NCBI RefSeq assembly: GCF_021130785.1
Contig: NC_060214.1
Location: 43,941,001 to 44,005,000, forward strand
DNA: 64,000 bases
Direction of reading: 5' to 3'
DNA from: Homalodisca vitripennis
Taxonomy: Eukaryota; Arthropoda; Insecta; Hemiptera; Cicadellidae
Part shown: one piece after another, positions 13,135 through 25,925 of the stretch
How positions within the stretch are numbered: the first letter of the stretch is position 1
How the letters are laid out: every line of letters starts with the position of its first letter
Notes under the pieces: generated by a model
Databases searched by the model: none
Told to the model about the DNA's origin: nothing
Seen by the model: the letters and a program-made list of their open reading frames with translations, nothing else
Program-made: the position numbers and the translations under genes

Positions 13135-13755
13135 AAAACTTCATATTAGTTTGTGAAGAAATTAACAATAATTAATTCATCTCACCGGTCAGAGACACTG
13201 ACTGTAATTTAGAGAACTATAAACATATTTACATCAATTTTTTACCTTCTGTTTCCATTATGTTGCAGTAAAACGAAGTAGTCATAGAAGACCATTTGTA
13301 ATTCAGGCATTTTTTTTAAATAAGTGATGGGCTTTAGAAGTTATTTCTCATTCCGGTAACAATTTCCTAATTTCAACTTAAACGCCAATGCTACAGAGGC
13401 CTGGCCTCAGAAATTAAAATAGTTTCTTAGCAGTTAACTACAGAGTAACATATATGTCTCTTCATTTCGTGATAGATTTTCTTTGTCGGTTAGCTCATTT
13501 AATCCTAGTAGTTGATTCAAGGTTGGATTATAACATTTTCTAGTTAAATTAGACATTTAAATCCAGTATGGATGAAACCTTAAGTCTGTAAACATTGCCG
13601 TTTCTTAATGTGTATCTCTAAGAAGAGACGAGTGTGTTATCTGATGAGATTTGAGAAGAGTCTAAAATATAATCTCTGAATGGGGACCCTGGAAACACCT
13701 AGGACTTTATTTCGTTTGATAAAAATATACTTATTATAACTGCCATTGTATATAC
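13135..13755. other. No gene seen
   Basis: AT-rich and stop-rich. It lies downstream, in minus-strand terms, of the candidate exon at 13756-13877. Confidence 0.45.
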
Positions 13756-13877
13756 TTCTGTAGTTTCTGAAATTTCAGGAACTAGACGTACTGGAAAACT
13801 TGAACTTTGAATTCGTTGATCACGCCGGCCGTGGCATCTATAATCAGATACTAACAGCGATGTCAATACAACTATTC
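13756..13877 (-). CDS. Candidate host exon, uncertain
   Basis: On the minus strand a pyrimidine-rich tract ending TTTGTTTTTAG (immediately above 13877) is a good 3' splice acceptor, followed by a 122-nt open stretch and a GAA|GTATAT donor-like junction at 13756/13755. The encoded peptide starts with a hydrophobic run (IVVLTSLLVS), then a basic CHGRR segment and a Ser/Thr/Glu-rich end, compatible with the front of a secreted protein. Base composition is less AT-rich than the flanks. I recognise no family and no neighbouring exon was found, so chance is a real alternative. Confidence 0.2.
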
Positions 13878-14479
13878 CTAAAAACAAAAACAAAATGAAA
13901 TAGATAAATATAGCAATAACATAATTATGTCAATTTCTAGCCTCAACAAATTTCACTCTGGTGAACTTTCATTATTTACTTGATTTGATTTATACGTTGT
14001 GCCAATGTTTTTGCACAAGAGGTGTAATACAAGGGTTTAGGCGTACAATTGAAATATAATTCAATTAAATAGCTAGAAACTAGGATACTAAAAATTGTAA
14101 CGTATTTTCGTGTAAAACCAGAAACATTATTGAGTTGTACTCATTTAAATCACTAGTAATAATATACTTTAATGATATTTTATAATCATATACTTCAATG
14201 GTTTTTCTATTGGTAAACCGTATTTTATATTAGTTTATAGAGTACATAGGAGTATATCCTAGTCTGAATAAACCACCAGCCTACTTAAAACTTTGTGGCT
14301 AACAATATTTAGTGGCAATTAGTGAATAACCAATTAGCCGTTATCTAGACACGCAGCCACCCGACTACGGCAGAGTTTGCTAACTAGTTGGTACGTTTTA
14401 ACATACAAAATCAATGTTTCCAACAAAATTTGGACACAAAATATTTATATTTATTATTTTAAAAGTTATCGTACCATAT
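13878..14479. other. AT-rich, no gene seen
   Basis: Intergenic or intronic AT-rich DNA between the candidate exon and the LINE relic. Nothing else recognised. Confidence 0.45.
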
Positions 14480-15860
14480 GAAGTAATTGATAACTCGACA
14501 GCCGACGCAGTCGTTGGTCTTGTCGATATGAGTATAGGGGGCATTAAATTTCGGAACCACACAATGAGTGTGTTTCTGGATCTGTCCAAAGCATTAGACT
14601 GCTTTGGCCACAATATACTGCTAAAAAAACTTGAATCCCACGGCATTCGAGGTGTGCCTCTTAAATGGCTTAGCTCATTTCCGAGCCACAGATCCCAAGT
14701 TGTCCAGATAACAAATAAATTAACCAAGGAAATAGATCTTAGCTGTGGAGTCCCTCAGGGACTATCGGATCCTATGTCCTGTATCAGGGTCCTTTGTTTT
14801 TCCGGCTTTAGGTCAACGACTTAGAATCATCGCTTCTGTATGGTAGAAAAGTGCAGTTTGAAAATGATACAACTCTCTTTTTCAATGCAAGATCAAGCAA
14901 AGTTTTGAAATATCAGGCTTTTGTTGATATCAAAAACTGTGTCCAATACTTTAACAGCCTCAACCTCACAATAAAATCTTCAAAAACCAACGTTTTAAAC
15001 TTTTCTTTGCGCACTGCGGGCAATCAGCTTAAATCAGCTCTTCGAAATTCCAAGGAATGTACCTTGATCGAGGACTGACATAGAATAAGAACATTGATCG
15101 TGTTTGCACCAAAATCTGCTCAGGCATCTTAGTTCTAAGGTCTTTAGTGAAATACTACTCGACCCAGGTACTGATTACGGCGTATTATGGCTTGATATAC
15201 CCCCATCTGGCCTATGGAGTGATCTGGCCCCCCATCCTTTGGCGAACTTGCGCAAACACTCAGTTCCAAAGAGCATTCAGATTCCAATAAAAAGCGATTC
15301 GAACCATCGTAAAAATCAAACTCAGAGTAGTGCATGCAAGTTTTCAAAAAATTGTAGCTGTTGACTCTGCCATGCCTCTACATATTGGAAACAAATTTTT
15401 ATTGTTTTGTATGAATAAATGTGCCTTAACCAGAGACCAAGACATACATATGTATGAGGTACGTGGCAGAGGAAACTACCTAACTGGTAGACACAGAACG
15501 GTGGTTTATGAACACCTACCCTCACAAGTGGGCTGCCCCAACCATTCCTAAACAGATTGCCCAATTCAGTCAAAGATGCTCCAACGACAACGGCATCTAA
15601 CACTCGCCTAAACCACCTCTCGGTGTCTCAGTGTTTGTATTTAATCTGGAAGGCCGCCCAATTAAAATATTGACCCCACTGTTCGAAGTGGGTTGCATTG
15701 GCGATGAATGAAAGAGGTCTGACTGTAAAGATTGTATGTATGTATGTGTATTATAGTATGAATGGCAGACATTTTGGGATATTCTTATTAATTGATGTTT
15801 GCCATACGACGTAATTATTTTCACAGCAATAAAACAGATTTGATTTGATTTTATATGAGC
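14480..15860 (+). pseudogene. Decayed LINE reverse transcriptase with 3' end
   Basis: Motif A reads VFLDLSKALDCFGHNILLKK near 14565-14625, followed by GIRGVPLKWL. Motif B is present as CGVPQG near 14745. The thumb segment LNLTIKSSKTNVL (about 14965) and the C-terminal block YEVRGRGNYLTGRHRTVVYE (15450-15510) then follow, the latter typical of the C-terminus of CR1/L2/Jockey LINE proteins. Several frameshifts and stops separate them, and the YADD loop is changed to FENDTT. It ends near 15830-15860 in AATAAAACAGATTTGATTTG, a normal LINE tail. The endonuclease half is missing, so it is 5'-truncated and dead. Confidence 0.75.
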
Positions 15861-15964
15861 CCGATCTGGTTTGTACCCGTGTGCCGTCGACTTGAATGAC
15901 GCAAAGTGGTTGGTAAACTAGTGCTTTGCGCATATACCGTAGGCGCTTTTACAAAGGTTCCGTG

Positions 15965-16222
15965 GTCATGTCCCCGCTCTGTCTGGGGTTCAGGGGTCAC
16001 CTGATGTCAATCATACCAGGCCATATCAAGAGATGGCACGTCAGGGTCGTGTATAAAACTGAAGTGGGCAAAGAAAATTTGAGATGGCGGTGGTCACTTG
16101 ATGGTGGCGGTCACTTGAGTAGTGCAAGAGAAATTCACGCTAGTGAGGGAAAATTCCCGCTTGTGACCTTAAACATCAACCTCACCTCTAGGTCACCAGT
16201 AAAGCCCCATATCTATACTACT
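15965..16222 (-). mobile_element. Decayed terminus of a Maverick-type element
   Basis: Read on the minus strand from 16222, it begins AGTAGTATAGATATGGGG, matching the first bases of the terminal inverted repeat at 43109. Further inward come GCGGGAATTTTCCCTCACT (as at 43190-43320) and a TGACATCAGG..CCCCTGA..CCAGACAGAGCGG block matching about 43505-43550, in the same order. The surviving ~258 bp is the outer end of a second, older copy of the family; the rest is absent. Long forward-frame reading here is incidental. Confidence 0.75.
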
Positions 16223-17881
16223 GATTTTCCAAGAAATAAAATGAGCTCTTTATTACTTCATGAAACCATGTTTGATGCTACGATTGCTACTTAAATATTC
16301 AACTATTCTGCCACACAGTGCTTAATTTACTTGTTCTCTAAGGATAACCTCAAGATTTTTCAGGATATATTGCTGTATAAACTTTTCTTGCATTACTGCC
16401 TTTTCCTGGCTTGCAATATTAAATATGATGTCAATGTTAAAAGGCTAACAATTTAAATTATAAAAATCACATATTAATGTTGAGGTAACTATTTAAGAAA
16501 ATATTAGATACTTTTAATATTGGTCTAATTGTAAAATTATGCACAAAATTAAGTTACATATCACAAGTGAGTAAAATTGTATTTTGGATATATTTAGGTT
16601 CTGACTTTCAAAACAGTTTGTTGCACATTCTAAATTTCCTATAAATATCAACTTAAGATAGCAGATATATTTATCTAATTTCTTGATTTAAGTATGGATA
16701 AAATTCGTGGAAAACTATTTCTGAAATTACAGAAATTTCCATACATATTGAACTGTTAATAATTATTTATGTTCCAATTCTTGTTACATTAATAATTTCA
16801 TTTAAGAAAAACTCTATAAAAGCCAAGGTTTGTTGTCATAATCCTTTCGTAAGTTCCGAATCGTGCTTCTTCTCAAAGACTTTAGATTACTTTTAAAACT
16901 TTACATACGTTGTTGTATTTCATGTTGTATGTTTCCACTAAGACCTTTTTTCTACACGGATATGTTACCTTTTTAATGGATACAGGGATAAATTTTAAAC
17001 AGAAAATAGCAGTTTCATAATTTTTTAAAATAAAAACCATTTTTATCAAATAATGGCATCCATTTAAACTGTATCTAGTTTCTTTTAAACTGCATTTCGT
17101 AAAAACATATAACTATCAAATGACAATTTATAACAAATGTTTTTTTTTTAAACTCTAATATAAATTAATTTATGGAAAATACAAATTCAGCTTTAATTTT
17201 TCCTGCTGTACTGTATTTCAAATGTAGCCTAATGATTTTGTGTATCACTAAACGATGACAATCTTCCGAAATGTTTATATTTCTTTCATATTATTTTTGT
17301 AGTAAATTACTTTACAAATATATTTTCTTACACTATATTCATACTTCAGTTCATGATAAATGATGTTACGTTAATAATCTATTGAGCATCAGAATTTTTT
17401 AATGAATAAACATTTGTTAGCAATAAAATAGTTTTCTTATGTTGCTTCGGGCGAAATGCCTTGTAGTACAACAGAAGTGACGTAAATAATCCTTTTCATG
17501 GATATCCGACTCGTGTAATAAATATATGATGTTCACTGTAAGATATCTTAATTTTGAGTTATTTAATGTAAAATGTGAAACGCAAGAAATTCAGAAGTTA
17601 ATCCACATAGCATACACTCTGTTGTAGAACACCTCATCGCTGTAAGGAAAAGGTTCACGTTGTTTTTATATACAAATAGGTTATGTGTGATACAAAATAC
17701 TCTACTAAATTAAATATAATATTTTGTATATTTTCCTAATAATTCATACGTAAAGAAGTTTACAATGCCAAATTTACTTAATGTTATTTTAACATTAAAT
17801 TAAAATGTATAGTTTAATTATCATTTATGTTAGCTAGGTATTTAGTTTGATGTACAGAGAAATCTTTTTGGATGAGATCAA
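16223..17881. other. AT-rich; one faint Penelope-like scrap
   Basis: No gene seen. At 17235-17290, TGTATCACTAAACGATGACA then TTCCGAAATG resemble, at low identity, the tail of the insertion at 4249-4489 (CACTGAACGATGGCAAATG, then CCGGAAAAATC). Confidence 0.35.
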
Positions 17882-20800
17882 TTACACGAAAGGTAAAATA
17901 TATGCAGGTAAACTATTAATATGAGAGAATAAAGCTCTATCCACCAAAACATTTTTTTAAGTAGATATTGATTCTAGCATTGCCGTAAGTAGAATACAGG
18001 AAATCAACGATAGTGTTGTCTTGGTGGTTGGTAATATTTAGAAGATTAAATATAATACAGTAACAAGACACTACCTACTGTAAACTTTGTACTAGAAGCC
18101 TACGCTACATATCAAGCCCGTCTATAGCTTTATGACCACATGGAATCCCTGGGGAAACAGGCACTGTATTAGGATACAGATTGCGGTGTGTAAATATATA
18201 AAAATGTTTTGTACACAGTAAATACCGGTGATTATCTAGGGCAGATGACAGATGAGCTGGTTAAAGACTATGGTGCCGGATCTCATATTGCAGAATTTGT
18301 TTCCGGTGAAACAAAGAAATACGCTTAAATTGTTTTTTTTTTCTATAAAGAAAAACCGTCTGTAATATGAAGGACCTCGCTCTTAGTCTAAGAAATTCAC
18401 GGAATTTAAATTTTTGAAAAACTTAAAGAGGTGTTTCTTAGTGAAACCTGGATAATCTTGATATTAAAGAAAATAGAATTAGGAGAACAACGTCTAGACA
18501 AATATTGTACTGTTCATTTCCTCTTCTGATTGTCTGATGAATCACAACTTAAGCTGTTAAAAAATAAAATGTTCTCTGTTGAAACTGCTGTAAACTATGA
18601 CGCAAATTGCTCATGACGTCACATCACCACTTACCTTTATAACTAGAACAGACCATTCCCTGTTGGCTGTACACGTTTTACATGTCTTCCAGCAAGTACA
18701 CGCAAAGTTAGTGACCCTGTTACAATGTTAACATGGAAACCACGTTATAATCTTAGTAACTCACAGCGACTTTGCTGAACTGTGTAACATGTTTTACTCT
18801 GCAACGGTTTCAAAACATAGCGTCATGTACATGTAAACACCCGTAAAAGATGCAGTGACCATTTACCAGAGGTGAATTCAATATGTAATAAAGGCCTACC
18901 TTATTGTTTTGTAAAAGAAAACATGTGTTATGATCAATTGAAACTTAATTAGTTTTTACAAAATTACATTTTACTTGGCCACATTACACTAACATGTCAA
19001 TCTTGTTTCAGAGAAAGTACACATATTAGTAGGTTTTAGCACTTTGGAGAGTGCTCAAACTAAGCTAAGAGCCAGATGAAACTTTAATCAGCTAACATTC
19101 TTGAGACATTTTATTATACTTATGCATAAAATTAATAATAACAGGAACGTTTTATAATCAATTTAAATTGAGTTATTGTTGGGTTATCAGTATCATTAGG
19201 ATTAAATTCAATGAATCTTTATCCACTGGCATGCAAGAGTCTTCTATCTGAGGATACGAAGAGTCACTGGTGAAATAAGTAAATTATTTTCAGTGTATAT
19301 TGCTGTGATAAAAAACAACAAGTTTTAGTATGTGTAGATGTCTATCAAAACTTAAACATGTATGGTAGTATTTATCCTTTGACTTGGGAGGGTGTGGGAT
19401 TTGAACACGTTGTCGTATTTCTTAAACTATCAGTTACTTAAGCTATTTCGACCTTATTCGTGAATACTTATCAATTCAATTATAAAAAATAATAACCGAC
19501 TGTAAGTGAAGTTAATTTGCTATTAAGACTAATCATATTTCAAAGCTTAGTATTTAAACTGTTAATTCAACTATTAAAGATCTAATGCAATCAAAATAGG
19601 AAAAATTGTATCAAACAAAACAACCCAGTTCAGTTTTTGACGTGACAACGTCTTAAATTAGGTTGCGGCTCGGAGTCACTCATGAAAAAGTGTAACGCCC
19701 GGTAACGTTACGATGCCCGTCCAGTGGGTCCGCCGCACGGGATCCGCACGGGATAAAGCAGATAACTGTGGGTCCACCGCACGGGATAAAGCAGATAACT
19801 ATGTTTATTCGTGAAAATGTGGAGTGCTTAGATTCGTCATTTACAAAAACTACAACAATAAAGGTAAATAATTGTACACTGATATTTCATTATCGTAAAC
19901 TATGATTGATTGATTGATTAATTGTTAGATTGACACAAAAGTTGAGAAACTGAGTTTATAGGTTATGTCATACTAATGACAAATGTTGATAGTGTTGAGT
20001 AAATTATTAGTTTAAATCACTCTGCAATCAATCGTAATTCAGTCGATTGAGAAGAAACAGCGCGTGTTGCTAGTCAAACATTTAAAATAACAAATTATAA
20101 CCTCTAACCTGTCATAACAGTGCGACCAAACAAACGAACTAAACAGACCAATCACCACGCGCGGAGTTAGAATTTAACTGTGTTTAGCAAGAATTTCAAA
20201 TTCCAATTTTAGTAAATGTTTTATTCAACTTTACCATTTACAATAAAAAATTTTAATTAATTTCAAATTATGTACAATGTTTTAGTAAACAAAATATATT
20301 TCTATAGTTAAAATTTGTGCAATTCTTATTTTCATTCTAATCCTTGTTCCTATTGTGCAATTTAATAATATTCATATCAATAAATATTCTACCGAGAAAA
20401 AGACGTTGTCACGTAAAATCTTCGCCCGTAAAACCGACTTTACAGGCAACCATAATTTTTTTCTTTTGACCTAAAGAATTACTATGCCAAATTGTATAAA
20501 CCCTAATTTACTTCATTAAGAAAACTAAACAAAATTAAATGCGTTTTTTGAAATGGAATAAATGCGTGATAACCAAATCTTCATAATATGACTAAAGTGG
20601 ATTGCACGTGAGAATTAAACACACAATTATTCCGTTATTTATCGTCCATTCGTACCAAATAAGTTAAATTTTTTTTTTATTTTTACAAGCTATCTTTACG
20701 TTACCTAAGTAATGTTTTCCTTTCTCATTGGTAATTATATAATTTCTTAAAATGTTTTAATTATTAACAATATATGTATTTATTTTAAAAAATTACATTG

Positions 20801-22470
20801 AATAATATACAATATGCAAAATGTAAAACACCAAGATTTAAAAATTAAATATTTTGATTGAGAGAAAAAAAACCAAACGGAACGGAATAGACTGTATCTT
20901 CTCAAACTTTTGTAATTATTGTTATCTATTTAACCATAATCCAAAATATTTGTCATGTTTTCATATTTCAGGCAAGGCATATCTTTGATAAAAGAGCTTT
21001 TACCTCCTACTTGATTAAAATTGTTATAGTAATCGTCAGTCCAAAATCAGTTTATGATTAGTTATTTGTTCATTTACTGTTGTCAGTATAAATCAGTTTA
21101 AATAAACAGAAACAATTACGACATTCAATATTGATATGTTGTATATTCATTATTCTAAAAATTTAATGTTGTTAAGTTTTCTTAGCAATTGGATTGGTGT
21201 CATTAGGACTTCGAACACATTCATATAATCTTAACGTATTAAGATTTCAATTGATTCCATCCGTTATTCAGTTTTACATTGAAAAAACAATTTATGTAAC
21301 GAAATTTGCGTGACTAATGTTATACGGCGATTATGTAACGTGTGAGATTAGCTAAATAATCACAGTCTATGAGAAATTTACTAATTTATAATTAGAGTAT
21401 CAAACTATCTTGTATTACTTCAAACCTACAACTTATGATCTGAAGATGGATAGTTTGTCAGGGTATTGACGCTTCGTAGTCATCCATTCGATATGATTAA
21501 ATAAATAATGGTTTAGCTCGATTATGTTCATTGATCGTTGATCTTATCAAGTTTACAGGTTACCGCCATATGCAGAGCTTAATACTACAAAACTTATATT
21601 ACAAAACACAGTTTTAAAGCCTTTCAACTATGCAGGTGTGTAAACACACAAACACTTCGCTATACTTACTTTCATTCACAATCCATATGATCTTTGACCT
21701 ACTTCTTAGTTATTTGGCGCAGCCAGTGAACGACGCAACAATATTTAACTTAACCACATTGATTTATTGGTCTTGTTATTAGGCATAACTTTCCTTTAAT
21801 CTTTGCTGCATCTCTTATGATTTCCAAGATTCCTTCATTGGCATTACATTTTAAAAACACTGTATAGATTTCATTGCAACTATAAAACCTCTGTAACAAC
21901 ATTCGGTATTTAAAGATTTATTAGTTTAATTATATGAAGTTGTTATATCATAAACATGAGTGAAAGTACATAAAGAATTAATTTTATTGAAATGAAAATA
22001 AAATAATACTAGTAATGATACCACTTCATACTGTTTGAAATGAATAAAAATCCCTAGAAGCTAACCAAATAATAAACCGTGAGATTGATATCAGCAGTGT
22101 GAGAATCAGACAGTATGTTTTACCTCCATCCAACCGTAAAGCTAAAATAACCCCCTTTATAGCCTTTATAACTGTTACGGTAACGCTGGATTGTATATTG
22201 CGAGTTAAACCGAGATTTGGGGTATATCCTATTTGCCACGTCTCACACCACCACTGTACATTGGAAAAAAATAATAGAAATAAATTTTAGAGTATACTGT
22301 ATGTTGTACATTTTACAATACCTTTAATAACTAAAGTTTTTTTAAATAAAAATATGAATTATTAGGGATTAGCTGTTACGAACATCTTTACTATTAATAC
22401 CCCAAGTTATTAGTAGTTGCAAGATCTCATTATTTAGGCATTTTTTTATTGGACGGGTTTCATTCTATAG
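17882..22470 (+). repeat. Long non-coding repeat, copy A (intact Gypsy target)
   Basis: Colinear with the three segments of copy B at 23704-23792, 25926-27278 and 39792-40228. Shared runs include AGGTAAACTATTAA, GGAAATCAACGATA, CCACATGGAATCCCTGGGGA and GAATTATTAGGGATTAGCTG. Copy A carries about 1.9 kb (roughly 19170-21095) and 0.86 kb (about 21490-22345) that copy B lacks. The string AATGTTGTTAAGTTTTC at about 21163 is the uninterrupted site where the Gypsy element sits in copy B. There is no coding capacity. It could be a segmental duplication or two copies of an unclassified transposon. Confidence 0.8.
19640..20414. mobile_element. Non-autonomous DNA transposon with 13-bp TIRs
   Basis: ACGTGACAACGTC at 19640-19652 is matched by its exact complement GACGTTGTCACGT at 20402-20414. 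The left interior is unusually GC-rich (about 19660-19790) and contains a direct repeat of CCGCACGGGATAAAGCAGAT. There is no transposase frame. It lies wholly inside the part of copy A that is missing from copy B, so it may have arrived after the duplication. I could not assign a target duplication or a superfamily. Confidence 0.6.
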
Positions 22471-23160
22471 ACATAACTTTCAAGTCTCATTTTGTTTCTT
22501 TTGCCAGGTCTCATTGTAAAGATATTAGTAATTTGTAAAATCTCATCTGCTTAGACTTTGTTTTGGCCGGATTCCCTGTTTACATATACGTTGTTTTTCA
22601 AGTCTCATTTTGCTTAATAATTTGTTTTTGAATGGGATGAGATTGGGATTTTTTTGGGATGAGATTAATTAAATTAAAATAAAAAAACAAGTTCCTCTAA
22701 AAGTATTTTATTTTGTTTTTCGTCTCTCTTTGTCAGTATTTTTATTTGAAAAATTATAACTCAGGAACTGTTTAAACTGTGGCGTTATATTTTTCAGTAT
22801 TTTGGTGTTTTAATAGGAATTAACTTTCGAGTTAAATAAATTTATAATTTATACTTTATCAGTAGTTGTTGTTGTAACTTTATTTACTACGTTTTAAAAT
22901 TATAAAATAAAACTTCATAAGAAAGAAAGAGAGAAGAAAACATTGTCAAGACACCTGAGAATACCTTATTCAAAGACAAAAACTTCAATAAACTGTCTTT
23001 TTTACGAACAAAACATGTCTTCTTATATGCAAGTTTACTAATTTCGTGTAATCCACTACAGCAAAAGTGTGGCATGGTCTTTTGTTAATACAAATATGTT
23101 CATATTTTATCATTTTAATATATTAAAACTATTTGTCTCGAAATATCGGTGATTCATAAC
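22471..23160. other. AT-rich, no gene seen
   Basis: Begins with degenerate motifs of the form AAGTCTCATTTTG that continue the end of copy A (about 22480-22620), then AT-rich sequence without recognised features. Confidence 0.45.
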
Positions 23161-23695
23161 AGCTTGCCACTGAATCCACGAGACACATTTTTCGGAGAAA
23201 ATCCGGATTTGCCGTGACGTATCACAGTTGTACAGAAGATGAGCAAATACACTACTTGGACGTATGCTCCCTTTATCCATGCGTTTGTAAAGATAAAATA
23301 TCCTCTAGCTCATCCTATCTTCTCGGTGTAGAGAAAGGTGACTGCAAGTTGAATGTCTGTTAATGTGCAAAATGCTCCCTCTAAAAGATCTTTATCACCC
23401 GCTGATTCCAGCTCGAATGAATGATATGTTAATATTTGTGCTGTGCAAGAGTTGAAGAGCTCAACAACGTTTATGTCAACACAGTGACTCATCAGGACGC
23501 TCTCTCAAGGGCTGATTGGGACATGGAAGATGTATGAAATACGGAAGTCAGCTGAAAGAAGCTAAATAGTTGTTGAAATGTATGAGTTGTGGGAGTACAA
23601 CGTACCCACTTTCGAAACAGGTGGATTATTTACATACTTAATGAAAAATTAATAAATACAGAACAAGAGGCACCCGATTATCCATAATGGTGTAA
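23161..23695 (+). pseudogene. Relic of a family-B DNA polymerase (second lineage)
   Basis: Conceptual reading across frameshifts shows, in order: NPRDTFFG near 23175; HYLDVCSLYPCVCK near 23252-23293, which is polymerase motif A (DxxSLYP) with its catalytic Asp retained; QQRLCQHSD near 23460-23490; and MYELWEYNVPTFETGGLFTY near 23580-23640 followed by EQEAPDYP. These blocks occur in this order in transposon-encoded family-B polymerases of invertebrates. The motif A style (SLYP) differs from NNLYG in the polymerase at 48169-52104, so it represents a different lineage. Multiple frameshifts and stops make it dead; the rest of the gene is absent. Confidence 0.75.
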
Positions 23696-23703
23696 TTCAG
23701 ACG

Positions 23704-23792
23704 AAGAAAAGTAAAAATATATGCAGGTAAACTATTAACATGAGGGAATAAAGCTCAATCTGCCAAACATTTTAAAAATGTAGGCCTTCGTT
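23704..23792 (+). repeat. Copy B of long repeat, segment 1
   Basis: Matches copy A from 17882 (ATATATGCAGGTAAACTATT and onward). It is cut off by the LINE inserted at 23793. Confidence 0.7.
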
Positions 23793-25925
23793 CTCTAATA
23801 ATAATAATGATAATGTTGTCTTTATTTTCATCAAGCGTTTCTCAGTTACGTACAGAACAACTGCTTTTCAGAACAACTATCGTCACATACAACATATAAA
23901 TGAAAATGAAATACAAATAAATAAAGAAAATCTATACATTAAGCAAATTCTGTCTCATCTTATTCTTAAATGTAGCTATCGAACATTGTTTCACGTTTGG
24001 TGGGAGGTCGTTGTACAATTTAGGGCCGAAGTAAGAGAAGCTCCTCCTTCCCAACTCCAGCCTAACTTTGGGAAAGTGAAGAAGATTCCCATGGCTGGTT
24101 CTGCGCTGAGAGACCTTATCCCGAAATGAGAGCTTCTCACTAATGTACTGAGGCTCCTGATTAACAAGAGCTTTGTGGACCATACAGCACGTCATGACCC
24201 TGCAGACGGTCTCTACCGACATCATCCCAGCGGCATCTCTGTAAGGAGAGACATGCTCAAATCGTTTCAAATTAAAAATGAAACGGATTGCAGAGTTTTG
24301 AAACTTTTGAATGCGATGCATGTCTTCTCCAGAAATGCTATTCCCGTAGGCTGGGAAACAGTAGGCGAAAACGGACAGGACTAGTGACTGCATGATACGT
24401 AGTTTCGCAGACTCAGGTAAAAGATCTCTGAATCTGTAGAGTCCCCTCAGTCTACCGAGTGCTCGTTGACAGGCATGCGTGACATGGTCAGAGAACGTGA
24501 GGCCGTCTAGCACAACGCCAAGAGTCCTCGCCCTATCAAATACAGCCAAACTCTGGCCATCAAGCCTCACCATCACTCTTCTTTCACTGAGGGACTGCAC
24601 AATGTTGTGTGGCGCCGTATGCAACACAGTGCACTTGCCTATGTTTAGTTTCAGCCCATTCACCATTGACCACCCCAATATTTTTTCAAGGTCGACATTG
24701 ATCATATCAATGGCTGACACCATCTGCGATGGCTCATAAGACAAGTGCAGCTGCGATTCGTCAGCATACAAATAAACTGTGCAATTTTCCACACAGCTTG
24801 GCATATCGGCTGTGTACATATTGAACAGAATAGGCCCTAGGCAACTACCTTGAGGAATTCCTCGATACTTCACAAGCGGGGTTGACGTTTCACTCCCTAA
24901 ACGCGTCACCAACAGGCTGGTGTCTAAGTATGACCTTATCCAATTGACTACGCTCAAGTCAAAGCCATAATAGCTCATCTTCGCTAAAAGCATCTCATGG
25001 TCCATTGAATCAAAGGCCTTAGAATAATCCAACATAACAATGGAGTTATATTTTTACCCATGTCTTTGGCGTCAATCATATACTGAAAAGATTTGTCAGG
25101 GCTGTACATGTACTATGATTGCGCCTGAAGCCCGATTGCAGCTTCGGTAAAATATCCGATGTTTTCATAAAACTGTCTATTTGTCGAATGGCAATCTTTT
25201 CCAGTATCTTAGACATGACTGGGAGTATTGAAATTGGCCTTAGCTGGTCTACCTGATTGGCAGCTTGCCATTTCGGTATTGGCCGAACAATACTTGTTTT
25301 CCATGACTTTGGAAAGACGCTGCCAACCAGAGAAACGTTTACCAGGTGTGTAATGGCTTTGACTGCGTAGGGGCTCACTGACTTGATCATGTCAATCGAA
25401 ATTTCATCTCTGCCCACAGCTTAAGATTTTATTTCATTCATTGCCAAAATAACGTCTCTTTTACTGACAGCATAAAACTTAAATTTATCTCTAATTTCTT
25501 CTCGGCCATTGGTTGCAAAAAGTTCCCATACGCTTTTATCAATCTTCGGGTCAGCTCCAAGTATTCATTGATCTCATGCGCTTTAAGTTCAGGTGGAATG
25601 TTCGAGCAATCCCTTGCTTGTGCAATATCATTTTTCTTAAGACATGTCCAGAACTCCTTTGGATTTTTTGAAGAGGATAGCTTATCAGAAAAAAATCTCT
25701 TTTTTGCCATTCTGATCATATTATTCAATCGGTTTCTTATTTCTTTGTACCTCTCCCAGTCATCTATATGTCTGTACTTCCAATATCTATTTCGCAACTT
25801 ATTTTTAACCTTCGTCATCTTTCTAGCAAAGTTAATACTTAACTCGTTTTTGGGTAAGTTTGGGCTGAGAGAAAACCAGGCAAAGACCTCCATCACGAGA
25901 GGCCCGAGGAACTGATTAAGCCGTG
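23793..25925 (-). pseudogene. 5'-truncated LINE (CR1/Jockey-like RT), broken
   Basis: Minus-strand reading gives, 5' to 3': the pre-RT region 25438-25925 (WTCLKKND), the RT fingers 25076-25417 (LRPISILPVMSKILEK), then a 367-codon frame 25035-23932 with LDYSKAFDSMDHEMLL (motif A), GIPQGSCLGPILF (residues 59-71) and YADE (residues 90-93) where YADD is expected. The conserved C-terminal end SFSYFGPKLYNDLP is present. The frame is broken twice (about 25040-25075 and 25418-25437) and the apurinic-type endonuclease is missing. The tail carries AATAAAG and an (ATT)n run at about 23798-23815. It is inserted in copy B of the long repeat. Target duplication was not resolved. Confidence 0.85.

Noticed and set aside
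15926..16294. 122-codon plus-strand frame
   Set aside because: It overlies the decayed Maverick terminus read from the other strand; the sequence is explained by sub-terminal repeats.
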